Assembly: GCA_016714985.1 (NCBI GenBank)
Contig: JADKBS010000001.1
Coordinates: 1 to 64,000, forward strand
Source of the DNA: Saprospiraceae bacterium
Lineage (GTDB): Bacteria > Bacteroidota > Bacteroidia > Chitinophagales > Saprospiraceae
Direction: 5' to 3'
Length of the DNA: 64,000 bases
Position 1 is the stretch's first letter; each line of letters begins with the position of its first letter. Made by a program: the position numbers and the translations under genes. Of the stretch, positions 35,982 through 43,616 are shown piece by piece. The notes beneath the pieces were generated by a model, which did not search any database, was not told the DNA's origin, and saw nothing but the letters and a program-made list of their open reading frames with translations.

Positions 35982-36054
35982 TGACTACGGCAACACCAAA
36001 CCAGAATGTGCCAATTTTGCAAGGATGGGGAGGAATTGGTTGGAGGCACATTGA
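35978..36054 (+). repeat. Right copy of polA 3'-end direct repeat
   Basis: These 77 bp would encode LMTTATPNQNVPIL against LMTTAIPNLKVPIL in polA, then lose frame by a 7-bp deletion and end with NWLEAH and the stop in the shifted frame. Several of the base differences are at third codon positions, as expected if the copy once belonged to a functional polA. Confidence 0.85.
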
Positions 36055-36126
36055 GTACCTATGACAAATCCCCACCAAATGCAGCGAAAAGATTTTGGAT
36101 TTTATTAGACACCCAAACGTGCGACC

Positions 36127-36576
36127 ATGAAATATTTTCTGACTACGCTCCTATGCTGCTGCCTCCACCTCAATGGTTTTTCAATGAGTGGGCCAGACCA
36201 ATCAAATTCTATTGCGAGTTACACCGCACAAGCCCTCGATTACCCAGCATACGCCAAACTCGAAAAGCGAGCCATCATCAGGCATTTGCTCAAGCGCAAG
36301 GCCCAAGAAGAAAAAGCCAAGGATAAAAGCTTACGGCTCGTTGCCTTGGGGCTTCTATCACTCTTATTGGTATCCTGGGCCTTACAGTTTGAATTCATCA
36401 CCATTGCAGGCTTGGTATTTTTCACCTTGGCTACCGGCATCGGGTACCTGCTTTCCAGAAAAGATAAAACTGCAAAAAGGAATAAGTTTCCAAAGGCCAT
36501 GTTCATAGTGGCTATTGTGGCCAATTTCTTGGGGGCTGCCATAGGCTATGTCTTCTCCCAGTTTGTGTTTGACTGA
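36127..36576 (+). CDS. Small membrane protein, unknown function
   Basis: The 149-residue product has an N-terminal signal-like segment (MKYFLTTLLCCCLHLNGFS), a basic helical part (KRAIIRHLLKRKAQEEKAKDK) and three hydrophobic helices (LRLVALGLLSLLLVSWAL, FITIAGLVFFTLATGIGYLL, MFIVAIVANFLGAAIGYVF). Similar small proteins with a basic stretch before membrane helices are frequent in Bacteroidota but uncharacterised. It lies just outside the right repeat of the polA islet. Confidence 0.55.
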   Translation: MKYFLTTLLCCCLHLNGFSMSGPDQSNSIASYTAQALDYPAYAKLEKRAIIRHLLKRKAQEEKAKDKSLRLVALGLLSLLLVSWALQFEFITIAGLVFFTLATGIGYLLSRKDKTAKRNKFPKAMFIVAIVANFLGAAIGYVFSQFVFD

Positions 36577-36788
36577 GAAAATAGTCGAGTTAATCCCTCA
36601 CTGACAAAAATCTCCCCCCACTGCTCCAATTCCCTAATTTCGCCATTAAATCAACTCGCCAATGGGCTGGATATCCTTCCCACCCCAAAGCCCTCCAACC
36701 CACGAGCATAGAACTGCTATGAGTTTGCCTCGTTGATTGTATGCCATGAAGTGGGATAAGAAATGGTTAGGATTTGGTGCGTTCGACC

Positions 36789-37763
36789 CTACTTCTTCAA
36801 AGGCCGCTTCTTAATCATCCCCCCCTTCGTATCCTTCACCTCCCCAAAGACGATAAAAGCATCGGGGTCAATTTTTTCCACCTCTTTTTTCAGCTTGGAA
36901 AGCTCCAGGCGGGTGATGACCGTGAACACGATGTCTGTTGGGTTCAACTGCTCGCCACGTTTGCCGAAGCCACGCTTGCCGTCGTAAATGGTGACACCCC
37001 TGCCCATTTTCTCGATGATGGCCAGGCGTACCTCCTCGCTAAAGGAGGAAATGATGGTGACGCCAACATACTCTTCGATGCCCTCGATAACAAAGTCAAT
37101 GGTTTTGGAGGCGGCCAAGTAGGTGAGGATGGCGTAGAGCGCCGTTTCCACCGATAGAATATAGGCACCGAAAGAAAAGATGATGATGTTGAAAATCAAG
37201 ATGACGTCGCCCACGGTCAGGCTGGTGTGGCGACTGATGTAAATGGCCATGACCTCCGTGCCGTCAATCACTGCCCCGCCCCGAATGGACAGGCCGATGC
37301 CCATGCCAAGAAAGAACCCACCAAACACAGCGATGAGCAGCTTGTCCTCGGTAACTGTCGGAAATTCCACAAAATGCACCACCATCGCCAATAGTACAAT
37401 CGCTACTACACTTTTGAGCGCAAAGTTCCGGCTAATGGTTTTGATGGCCATGAGCAGAAATGGCAGGTTGATAAGTACCAATAAGATAGAGAGTGGCGCA
37501 CCTGTCACCACTTCTGTCAAAAGGGAGATGCCCGTCACGCCGCCGTCAATGAACTTATTGGGCAGCAGAAATCCCCGAAGTCCAAAGGAAGCCGATGCCA
37601 CGCCGAGGCAAATGAGCAGTACGTCCTTTGCGAAGCCGAAGACATCCACCCGAAGGCTCCTGCTTTCCTGTTCCAAAAGCTTGGGCGGAATGGTGCCGGG
37701 GTGCGATTTCTTGAGTTGTCGTTGAACGACATCGGTGATAATTTGCTGGAAGAGTGGCATCAT
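36789..37763 (-). CDS. YitT family membrane protein (DUF161/DUF2179)
   Basis: The 324-residue protein has about six membrane helices in its first 220 residues (DVLLICLGVASASFGL, DGGVTGISLLTEVV, GGFFLGMGIGLSIRGGAVIDGTEV), followed by a cytoplasmic DUF2179 domain (YVGVTIISSFSEEVRLAIIE, GRGVTIYDGKRGFG, TDIVFTVITRLELSKLK). This is the YitT architecture, a family of likely transporters of unknown substrate. The gene stands alone. Confidence 0.88.
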   Translation of the reverse strand: MMPLFQQIITDVVQRQLKKSHPGTIPPKLLEQESRSLRVDVFGFAKDVLLICLGVASASFGLRGFLLPNKFIDGGVTGISLLTEVVTGAPLSILLVLINLPFLLMAIKTISRNFALKSVVAIVLLAMVVHFVEFPTVTEDKLLIAVFGGFFLGMGIGLSIRGGAVIDGTEVMAIYISRHTSLTVGDVILIFNIIIFSFGAYILSVETALYAILTYLAASKTIDFVIEGIEEYVGVTIISSFSEEVRLAIIEKMGRGVTIYDGKRGFGKRGEQLNPTDIVFTVITRLELSKLKKEVEKIDPDAFIVFGEVKDTKGGMIKKRPLKK

Positions 37764-38014
37764 AGGTGGCTGTTTTGGGCCAAAATAGGCATTTACTCCT
37801 TCGTGCCAACTACTTTTTCCGTGTGTTTGATGCTTTCGTTAGTTTTGTTCAGAAACTGACATGACGCCGAGAGGTGCTCAAAAATAGCTAACAGTGCTTT
37901 CTTGCATTTAACCTGTATGGTCAGGCAGTTTTAATGAGTCGTTGAAACTTGGTACATTTACCCGCAACTCATTCTCATTCCCGCAAGGGAACCTAACTCA
38001 TAACTCCTCAACGC

Positions 38015-38926
38015 ATGAAACCCATTTGGGGCATAGACGTTGGCGGCACCAAAATCGAGTGCGCCGTAATGGAAAGCATCAAAAACAGGAACATCCTGAG
38101 CCGTAAGCGGCTGCCTACCGAGCAGGAAGGCGGCTACGAGCATATTTTGCATCAAATAAAAAAACTGGTGGACATGATTGCCGAAGAACTGGGCTTTCGG
38201 CCCGAGCGGCTCGGCTTCGGCACGCCCGGCACCCTCGACCCCACCACGCAGACGCTGAAGAACTCCAACACCGTTTGCCTGAACGGCAAGCCGCTTAAGG
38301 CTGACTTGGAGGCCCTGCTCGGTGTGCCCTGTACCTTGGCCAACGACGCCAACTGCTTCGCCTTGGCCGAGGCCAAATGGGGCGCTGGCCACGAGGCCGC
38401 ACCGAACGCCGAAGTGGTCTGGGGTATCATCATGGGCACAGGCACGGGCAGCGGCGTGGTGGTACACGGCAAGGTGCTGCACGGCCGCCACGGCATCGGC
38501 GGGGAATGGGGCCACAACTTCCTTGACGCCAGTGCTTACGCCTGCTACTGCGGCTGCTCCGGCTGCGTGGAGCAGGTGCTTTCCGGCCCAGCGCTTACCC
38601 GTTTTTACAATGAAAAAACAGGTCGCCACCTAACCTTGCCCGAAATCGTGGAGCGCTACCACCAAGGCAACGATGAAGCCGCCACGGCGACGATGGAGCG
38701 CCTCGTCCATTTCTTCGGCAAAGCGGTAGCCAACGTCATCAACATCATAGACCCCGAAGTGGTGGTCATCGGCGGCGGCGTGGGCAATATTGATTTGATA
38801 TACGACAGGGGCGTGGAGGCGGTGAAAAAATATATTTTCAACAGCGGTAAATGCGAGACTTTGTTCCTGAAACCCAAACTGGGTGACAGTGCGGGCGTGT
38901 TCGGGGCAGCGCTTTTGTGTGCTTGA
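38015..38926 (+). CDS. ROK family sugar kinase
   Basis: The product has 303 residues. The ATP-binding motif is GIDVGGTKIE at the N-terminus and the catalytic Asp lies in ANDANCFALAEAKWG. The ROK zinc site is GHNFLDASAYACYCGCSGCVE (CxCGxxGCxE, about residues 166-186), and the second phosphate segment is VVVIGGGVGN. ROK kinases phosphorylate glucose, fructose or N-acetylated hexosamines. The exact sugar cannot be read here, since sequences like this are annotated as fructokinase, NagK or glucokinase. A Glk-type glucokinase is encoded 6 kb away. Confidence 0.85.
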   Translation: MKPIWGIDVGGTKIECAVMESIKNRNILSRKRLPTEQEGGYEHILHQIKKLVDMIAEELGFRPERLGFGTPGTLDPTTQTLKNSNTVCLNGKPLKADLEALLGVPCTLANDANCFALAEAKWGAGHEAAPNAEVVWGIIMGTGTGSGVVVHGKVLHGRHGIGGEWGHNFLDASAYACYCGCSGCVEQVLSGPALTRFYNEKTGRHLTLPEIVERYHQGNDEAATATMERLVHFFGKAVANVINIIDPEVVVIGGGVGNIDLIYDRGVEAVKKYIFNSGKCETLFLKPKLGDSAGVFGAALLCA

Positions 38927-39049
38927 AACCGCTTCGCAACGGGCATGATTTTCCTCACTGCCTTTTAATTCGTTCGCCGTAATTTCGCACCCGATTTATT
39001 CCTAACCAATACAAGTTACGGATAACCCACTTGTCCCGAAAAGGGGGCA

Positions 39050-39090
39050 AGAAGTGATTTAGCGAACCTCTGGCTCGCTAAATCACTTCT
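39050..39090. repeat. Hairpin between the ROK kinase and glutamate dehydrogenase genes
   Basis: AGAAGTGATTTAGCGA (39050-39065) pairs perfectly with 39075-39090. Just before it, CTTGTCCC and GGGGCAAG form a second small stem, with a CTTGTCCCG word also found in the 29-bp repeat unit. Confidence 0.75.
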
Positions 39091-39141
39091 GAAGATGGCT
39101 TAGGTGTTCTGCAACTTGCGTTAACCAATTTCCACATCCGT

Positions 39142-40389
39142 ATGCTCGAACTCCTGCAACAATACAAGGACAAAGCCCCAGAAATCGTGTTTGAATGGAA
39201 CGACGCCGAGACCTCGGCCCGCGGCTGGGTGGTCATCAACTCGCTGCGCAATGGGGCGGCGGGAGGCGGCACCCGCATGAGGAAGGGCCTCACCAAGGAA
39301 GAGGTCGTCTCATTGGCGAAGACGATGGAAATAAAGTTCTCGGTCGCTGGCCCCGATATCGGCGGGGCCAAGTCCGGCATTGACTTCGACCCCAACGACC
39401 CCCGCCGCAATGACGTGCTGCGGCGTTGGTACAAGGCCGCCTTCCCCCTGCTCAAAAACTACTACGGCACAGGCGGCGACCTGAACGTGGACGAGCTCAA
39501 GGACGTCATCCCCATCACCGAAGCACTCGGTCTTTGGCACCCGCAGGAGGGCATCGTGAATGGCCATTTCAGGGACACCACCGACGGCCAGAAAATCAAG
39601 ATCCTTGGACAACTGCGCCACGGCTGCTCAAAGACCGTGGAGGATGGACGTTACGTACCCGATGCCCCCGAAAAATTTGCGGTAGCCGACATGATTACGG
39701 GATATGGCGTGGCGGAGTCGGTTCGGCACTTCTACGACTTGTTCCGGGGCAGCGACCTGCAGGGCAAGCGGGCCATTATACAAGGCTGGGGCAATGTGGC
39801 TTCGGCGGCTGCCTGCTACTTGGCCAACGAAGGCGTTAAAATCGTGGGCATCGTTGACCGGGAGGGCGGCATTATCCGACCTGACGGCATGGGGCTGGAG
39901 GAAATAAAAGCGCTTTTCCTTCGGAAAAAAGGCAACAAGCTACAGGCTGAGGGGCTGTTGCCGTTTGAAGAGACTAACCGCCAGATATGGTCAATAGGCG
40001 CAGAGATTTTCATACCCGGTGCTGCCAGCAAGCTGGTCAGTCGCCAGCAGGTGGACGATATGCTCGACAACGGCATGGAGGTCATCGCCTGTGGTGCCAA
40101 CGTGCCCTTCGTGGACGATGGCGTCTTCTTCGGCCCGACGGCGCTCTTCGCCGACCAGCAACTCAGCCTTATCCCCGATTTCATCGCCAACTGCGGCATG
40201 GCCCGTGTGTTCGCCTACCTGATGCAGCCCGACGCCCCGGTGACGGACGAGGCCATTTTCAGCGATGTGTCCGACACCATCCGCCGGGCATTGGAGAAGG
40301 TGCGCAATTTCAACCCGATGCCCACCAATATTGCAGCCTCAGCCCTGGAGATTGCCTTGAACAAACTGATGAAAATGGAGATTGCTTGA
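39142..40389 (+). CDS. Glu/Leu/Phe/Val-type amino acid dehydrogenase
   Basis: The product has 415 residues. The catalytic domain has GAAGGGTRMRKGLTKEEVV and the lysine segment PDIGGAKSGIDF, the C-terminal Rossmann domain GKRAIIQGWGNVASAAA and VGIVDREGGI, and NCGMARVFAYL closes the active site. It oxidatively deaminates an amino acid with NAD(P). Sequence alone does not separate glutamate from leucine or valine; the GGDLNVDELKDV segment and length fit glutamate dehydrogenase-like members of Bacteroidota. The gene stands alone. Confidence 0.85.
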   Translation: MLELLQQYKDKAPEIVFEWNDAETSARGWVVINSLRNGAAGGGTRMRKGLTKEEVVSLAKTMEIKFSVAGPDIGGAKSGIDFDPNDPRRNDVLRRWYKAAFPLLKNYYGTGGDLNVDELKDVIPITEALGLWHPQEGIVNGHFRDTTDGQKIKILGQLRHGCSKTVEDGRYVPDAPEKFAVADMITGYGVAESVRHFYDLFRGSDLQGKRAIIQGWGNVASAAACYLANEGVKIVGIVDREGGIIRPDGMGLEEIKALFLRKKGNKLQAEGLLPFEETNRQIWSIGAEIFIPGAASKLVSRQQVDDMLDNGMEVIACGANVPFVDDGVFFGPTALFADQQLSLIPDFIANCGMARVFAYLMQPDAPVTDEAIFSDVSDTIRRALEKVRNFNPMPTNIAASALEIALNKLMKMEIA

Positions 40390-40691
40390 TGGTTTGGTAG
40401 TAGGCCAGCGGTTGAAAGTGAGGCTGTGGCTCGAAGTCACGCCCTCACGACGCCTCGCCGACTCACCCATTTGACCCACTACCAATGATTTTTCATGCCG
40501 GAATCACCAACAGCGCGAACAGGCTAATTGATACAAATCTTTGAATAACCCAATATATGCTTTGAAGGTCAAAAGCATGTATAATGCCTGAACTGTTACT
40601 TTATTTGTAAAAGGCATTCTAACTTTAGTGCCACAATCGGAGTACCGATGGATACGGGCGTTTCATTGCCGTTGCTCAGCTAAAAATTAGC
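40390..40691. other. Intergenic region, 302 bp
   Basis: I see no gene here. CTAACTTTAG near 40619-40628 is a weak -7-like candidate for the OmpA-family gene, with TTTG 12-13 bp before it. Some G/C-rich dyad sequence follows the dehydrogenase stop (GTGAGG...CCTCAC) and might end transcription. Confidence 0.35.
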
Positions 40692-42089
40692 ATGAAAAAC
40701 CGACTTTTCAAAATCGATTACTTGTTGCTTGCTGCTTTGTTACCTTGCTTCGCAATGGCACAAGAAGGCAGCCCGCTCCCATCCTTTGTTCCTCCCCACC
40801 GAGCGGATATGTGGGAACTTGGCATTGGTACGGGCACAGCCATGGCATTCGGGGATGTGCAACCGCAACCTGGCCTCGGTGCGGGGTTCCACTTGCGCAA
40901 GGCCATTGACCACCTGCTTTCGGCGAGGGTAGAAGGTTTTGTTGGCAGCCTAAACCAGAAAGACGACCTCAATGGCAACTCCAAGACCAAGCTCCAAACG
41001 GGCTCACTGCAATTGCTGGCCTCCATCAACAGCCTAACCTGGAGCGAGCTGCCCCGCCGCCGTATCAATGCCTACCTATTCTTAGGAGGTGGAATCAATC
41101 GTTTTGAGGTGGACGCCATCAATGCCATCATACCCGATTTGAAATCGGTAAGCCCGACCATTCAGACCCATGTTGACGGCGGCTTTGGCGTTGCACTCCG
41201 CCTGTCGGATAAGCTCAATTTGGGCATGGAGGTCAAGGCGCTCACCTTTTTTGGAAGGGACGCCGACCTGCTCGACGGGGTGAACCGTGACGAAAACGAT
41301 GTGATAGGTTACGGCTCGCTCCGCCTTAATCTCAACCTTGGCAACCCCAAGAAAAAAACGGAGCCGCTGTATTGGGTAACGCCTATGCACCAGCTCATCC
41401 AAGACGTGACAGAACTGAAGCAGCGCCCCACCTTCGACCCTACCGACTCGGATGGTGATGGCGTCATTGACCTATTGGATGCTGACAATACCACCCCCCG
41501 AGGCGTCGCCGTGGACACCCGTGGCATGCCGCTTGACAGCGATGGCGACGGTCTGTCCAATTTCCTCGACGACGAGCCTTTCATCCATAAAAACCACCCG
41601 GCACCACCTACTGAAGACGAAATCCGGGACATCGTCAGGGACGAGGTGGAAAACCTAATGGAAATGGACACCGATGTGTTTGGCATCACGGAGTGGTTCT
41701 TGCCCAACGTCCATTTCGATGTGGATAGCTATGCCATTCGGGAGGTGGAATTGGGCAACCTTGCCAGCATTGCCAAGGTGCTAAAGGCCAATTCGAGGGT
41801 AAGGCTCGTCGTTACGGGCTTCGCCGACAAAACTGCCTCTAACCAGCACAACCTAACACTTTCCTACCAGCGGGCCTTTGCCGTCGTTGACCATTTTGTG
41901 AACGTGCATGGTCTGCCCCGAAGCCGCTTTTTGCTGCGTTACAATGGCGAAGACGCCACCCTCGTGCCAACCTTTAGCAGTTCAATGGTGAACCGAAGGG
42001 TAGAATTTAGGGTCGCCAATAAGCAGGATGAGGAAATGGAAAATCCCGTCCCGTCCGTCAAGAAGGAAGGACACCAGCGGGGCTTCTAA
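40692..42089 (+). CDS. OmpA-family outer-membrane protein with calcium-type repeats
   Basis: The 465-residue product has a signal peptide (MKNRLFKIDYLLLAALLPCFAMAQ) and a barrel-like N-terminal half. Thrombospondin-3-type repeats follow (DSDGDGVIDLLDADN, DSDGDGLSNFLDDEP), which bind calcium in related proteins. The C-terminal OmpA peptidoglycan-binding domain has HFDVDSYAIR, LVVTGFADKTAS and NRRVEFRV. It should anchor the outer membrane to the cell wall. A REP-like unit begins 18 bp behind the stop. Confidence 0.9.
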   Translation: MKNRLFKIDYLLLAALLPCFAMAQEGSPLPSFVPPHRADMWELGIGTGTAMAFGDVQPQPGLGAGFHLRKAIDHLLSARVEGFVGSLNQKDDLNGNSKTKLQTGSLQLLASINSLTWSELPRRRINAYLFLGGGINRFEVDAINAIIPDLKSVSPTIQTHVDGGFGVALRLSDKLNLGMEVKALTFFGRDADLLDGVNRDENDVIGYGSLRLNLNLGNPKKKTEPLYWVTPMHQLIQDVTELKQRPTFDPTDSDGDGVIDLLDADNTTPRGVAVDTRGMPLDSDGDGLSNFLDDEPFIHKNHPAPPTEDEIRDIVRDEVENLMEMDTDVFGITEWFLPNVHFDVDSYAIREVELGNLASIAKVLKANSRVRLVVTGFADKTASNQHNLTLSYQRAFAVVDHFVNVHGLPRSRFLLRYNGEDATLVPTFSSSMVNRRVEFRVANKQDEEMENPVPSVKKEGHQRGF

Positions 42090-42150
42090 CAGCTACAATT
42101 GGGGAATTCGGAACTTGTCCCGACACCTCGGGATTGCGGAATTCGTGAAA
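42090..42150 (+). repeat. REP-like 29-bp unit behind the OmpA-family gene
   Basis: 42107-42135 is identical to 53032-53060 and, inverted, to 6524-6552. It contains the small stem TCCCGA-CACC-TCGGGA and is flanked by GGAATTC/CGGAATTC. The remaining sequence up to the gldD stop at 42340 holds nothing I can assign. Confidence 0.8.
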
Positions 42151-42339
42151 CACTTCTATCCGGATTGGTCACTGGCCGAGGAGGGTTTGCCACTGTTTTT
42201 GATATTATGAAAAAGGACAAGAAAGATATGGGAGGACATCAATTTCACACTGTTGCCTGCCATTGGAGAGCCGAGTATTGACCAGGTTTGCGAGTGGAGG
42301 TGATTATTGAGGAGGCCTTGCGGTTTTATGTGGGTTAGC

Positions 42340-42933
42340 TCACCTCCACTCAAACGTCTCAATCATCCTTTCCACATCCTTCCGCATGAAATCATAGACC
42401 GGGGCGAGGCTGTCCGTATTGGCTTCCGTGTAGAAGTACAGCGCCCCCCGGAAGAAGTGCTTTTGTTCCGCCGTGTCGGTCAGGAAGAACTGGAGTTGTG
42501 AAGCAACGGGGCCCTCCACGGTGAACATCATGCCCTTGACGTTGTGCGCCTCGTTGAGCAGCGGCGTCTCTTGGATATAGGTCGCTTTTTTGTTGTGCCA
42601 ATCGGTCATCTTGAAGGCATCGGTCGTCAGCTTGTCGGCGGGCTTGGCCTTGGTGATGGGCGCATAGCTGCAATGAAGGCGGCAAGCGTAATCCTCCACC
42701 ACGATATTGAACCAGCAGGGGTGCGCTGGTTTTTCATCGAAAAAAGTGGTGTCACGCTGGACGACGGCGTATTTGGGATATTCGAAGGTGAAGCCGCAAT
42801 AACCCTCCGTGAACGGCTGGTAGGCTTTTTCGGGATAAACTACTTTGGGGTAGGCCCGTGGCTTGGGGGTGAGGATGGGGTCTTCGCACGAGGCGATGAG
42901 TATGGCAAGCAGGAAGATTGCTAAAAAACGCAT
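42340..42933 (-). CDS. gldD: Gliding motility lipoprotein GldD
   Basis: The 197-residue lipoprotein (signal with lipobox LIASC) has the GldD blocks PKPRAYPKVVYPEKAYQPF, FTFEYPKYAVV, PCWFNIVVEDY and GMMFTVEGPVASQLQFFLTD. In Flavobacterium johnsoniae GldD is needed for gliding and is encoded behind mutY, ssb and gldE. Here mutY and ssb are present in the same order, but gldE is missing and a terminator separates ssb from gldD. Confidence 0.9.
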   Translation of the reverse strand: MRFLAIFLLAILIASCEDPILTPKPRAYPKVVYPEKAYQPFTEGYCGFTFEYPKYAVVQRDTTFFDEKPAHPCWFNIVVEDYACRLHCSYAPITKAKPADKLTTDAFKMTDWHNKKATYIQETPLLNEAHNVKGMMFTVEGPVASQLQFFLTDTAEQKHFFRGALYFYTEANTDSLAPVYDFMRKDVERMIETFEWR

Positions 42934-42956
42934 TTTGGAAGGTTTATAAAACTAAA

Positions 42957-42989
42957 ACGAGCCGTTTTCATAAGTGAAAAACGGCTCGT
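42957..42989 (-). terminator. Terminator between ssb and gldD
   Basis: ACGAGCCGTTTTCA pairs with TGAAAAACGGCTCGT (one bulged base). On the minus strand it is followed by TTTTAGTTTTAT. It should end the mutY-ssb transcript before gldD. Confidence 0.7.
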
Positions 42990-43079
42990 TGTTTCAGTTA
43001 TTTTACAGTCATTGCAATTGGAGCAGCCACTGACTGCCCACTGCTTTTTGTCACCCTGTAAGGGGTCTAACTGCCAACT

Positions 43080-43550
43080 TTAAAAAGGCAGGTCGTCGGT
43101 AACTGGTGGCTCGCCCACATCGCCCATGACGCCAGCGGGTTCTGGCACAGATGAGCCAGAACCGCTCCTGTTGGAAAATGCAGGTTCATCGGAAGCAGAT
43201 GGGAAGGAGCCTGCCCCACCACCTTCACGGCGCTCCAACATTTGGAAATTGTTGGCCACTATTTCCGTGAAATATTTCTTCACGTTGTCTTTGTCTGTGT
43301 ACTCACGGTAGGTGAGCTTGCCCTCCACATAGACAAGCATTCCCTTTTTAAGGTACTTTTCGGCAATTTCGGCCTGCGTCCGCCAAATGACAACGTTGTG
43401 CCATTCGGTGGTGTCAACTTTGTTGCCGTCCTTGTCCTTGTAGCTTTCGGAGGTGGCCATTGTAAATTTGGCGACTGCTGCGCCAGTTTCCAGTCTTCGA
43501 ACCTCGGGGTCTTTCCCAAGGCGCCCAATGAGTGTGACTCGATTTAACAT
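43080..43550 (-). CDS. ssb: Single-stranded DNA-binding protein
   Basis: I chose the ATG at 43550 (MLNRVTLIGRLGKDPEVRR), the usual SSB N-terminus, rather than the start 11 codons upstream. The 156-residue protein has an OB fold (FTMATSESYKDKDGNK, EWHNVVIWRTQAEIAEKYL, GMLVYVEGKLTYREY), a Gly/Ser-rich linker and the acidic tip DDLPF that binds partner proteins. It lies 66 bp behind mutY. Confidence 0.96.
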   Translation of the reverse strand: MLNRVTLIGRLGKDPEVRRLETGAAVAKFTMATSESYKDKDGNKVDTTEWHNVVIWRTQAEIAEKYLKKGMLVYVEGKLTYREYTDKDNVKKYFTEIVANNFQMLERREGGGAGSFPSASDEPAFSNRSGSGSSVPEPAGVMGDVGEPPVTDDLPF

Positions 43551-43616
43551 AGGGGACTGTTTGTTTAGGTTAAGTTTGCTCATACCCCCCGTCTAACGCC
43601 GGAGGTTGTATGTTTA

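Larger units (their letters stand above)
33647..36054 (+). mobile_element. Putative defence islet integrated at the polA 3' end
   Basis: A 2.4-kb segment between the two copies of the polA 3' end carries a small unknown gene, an ABC/AAA-type ATPase and a DUF4435 protein, the last two overlapping by ATGA. The DUF4435 stop codon lies inside the start of the right repeat. No integrase or transposase is present, so it is either passive or mobilised in trans. Parts are much more AT-rich than the chromosome. Confidence 0.65.

Noticed and set aside
33647..36054. An integrase-bearing genomic island at polA
   Set aside because: No integrase, recombinase or transposase is encoded between the repeats.
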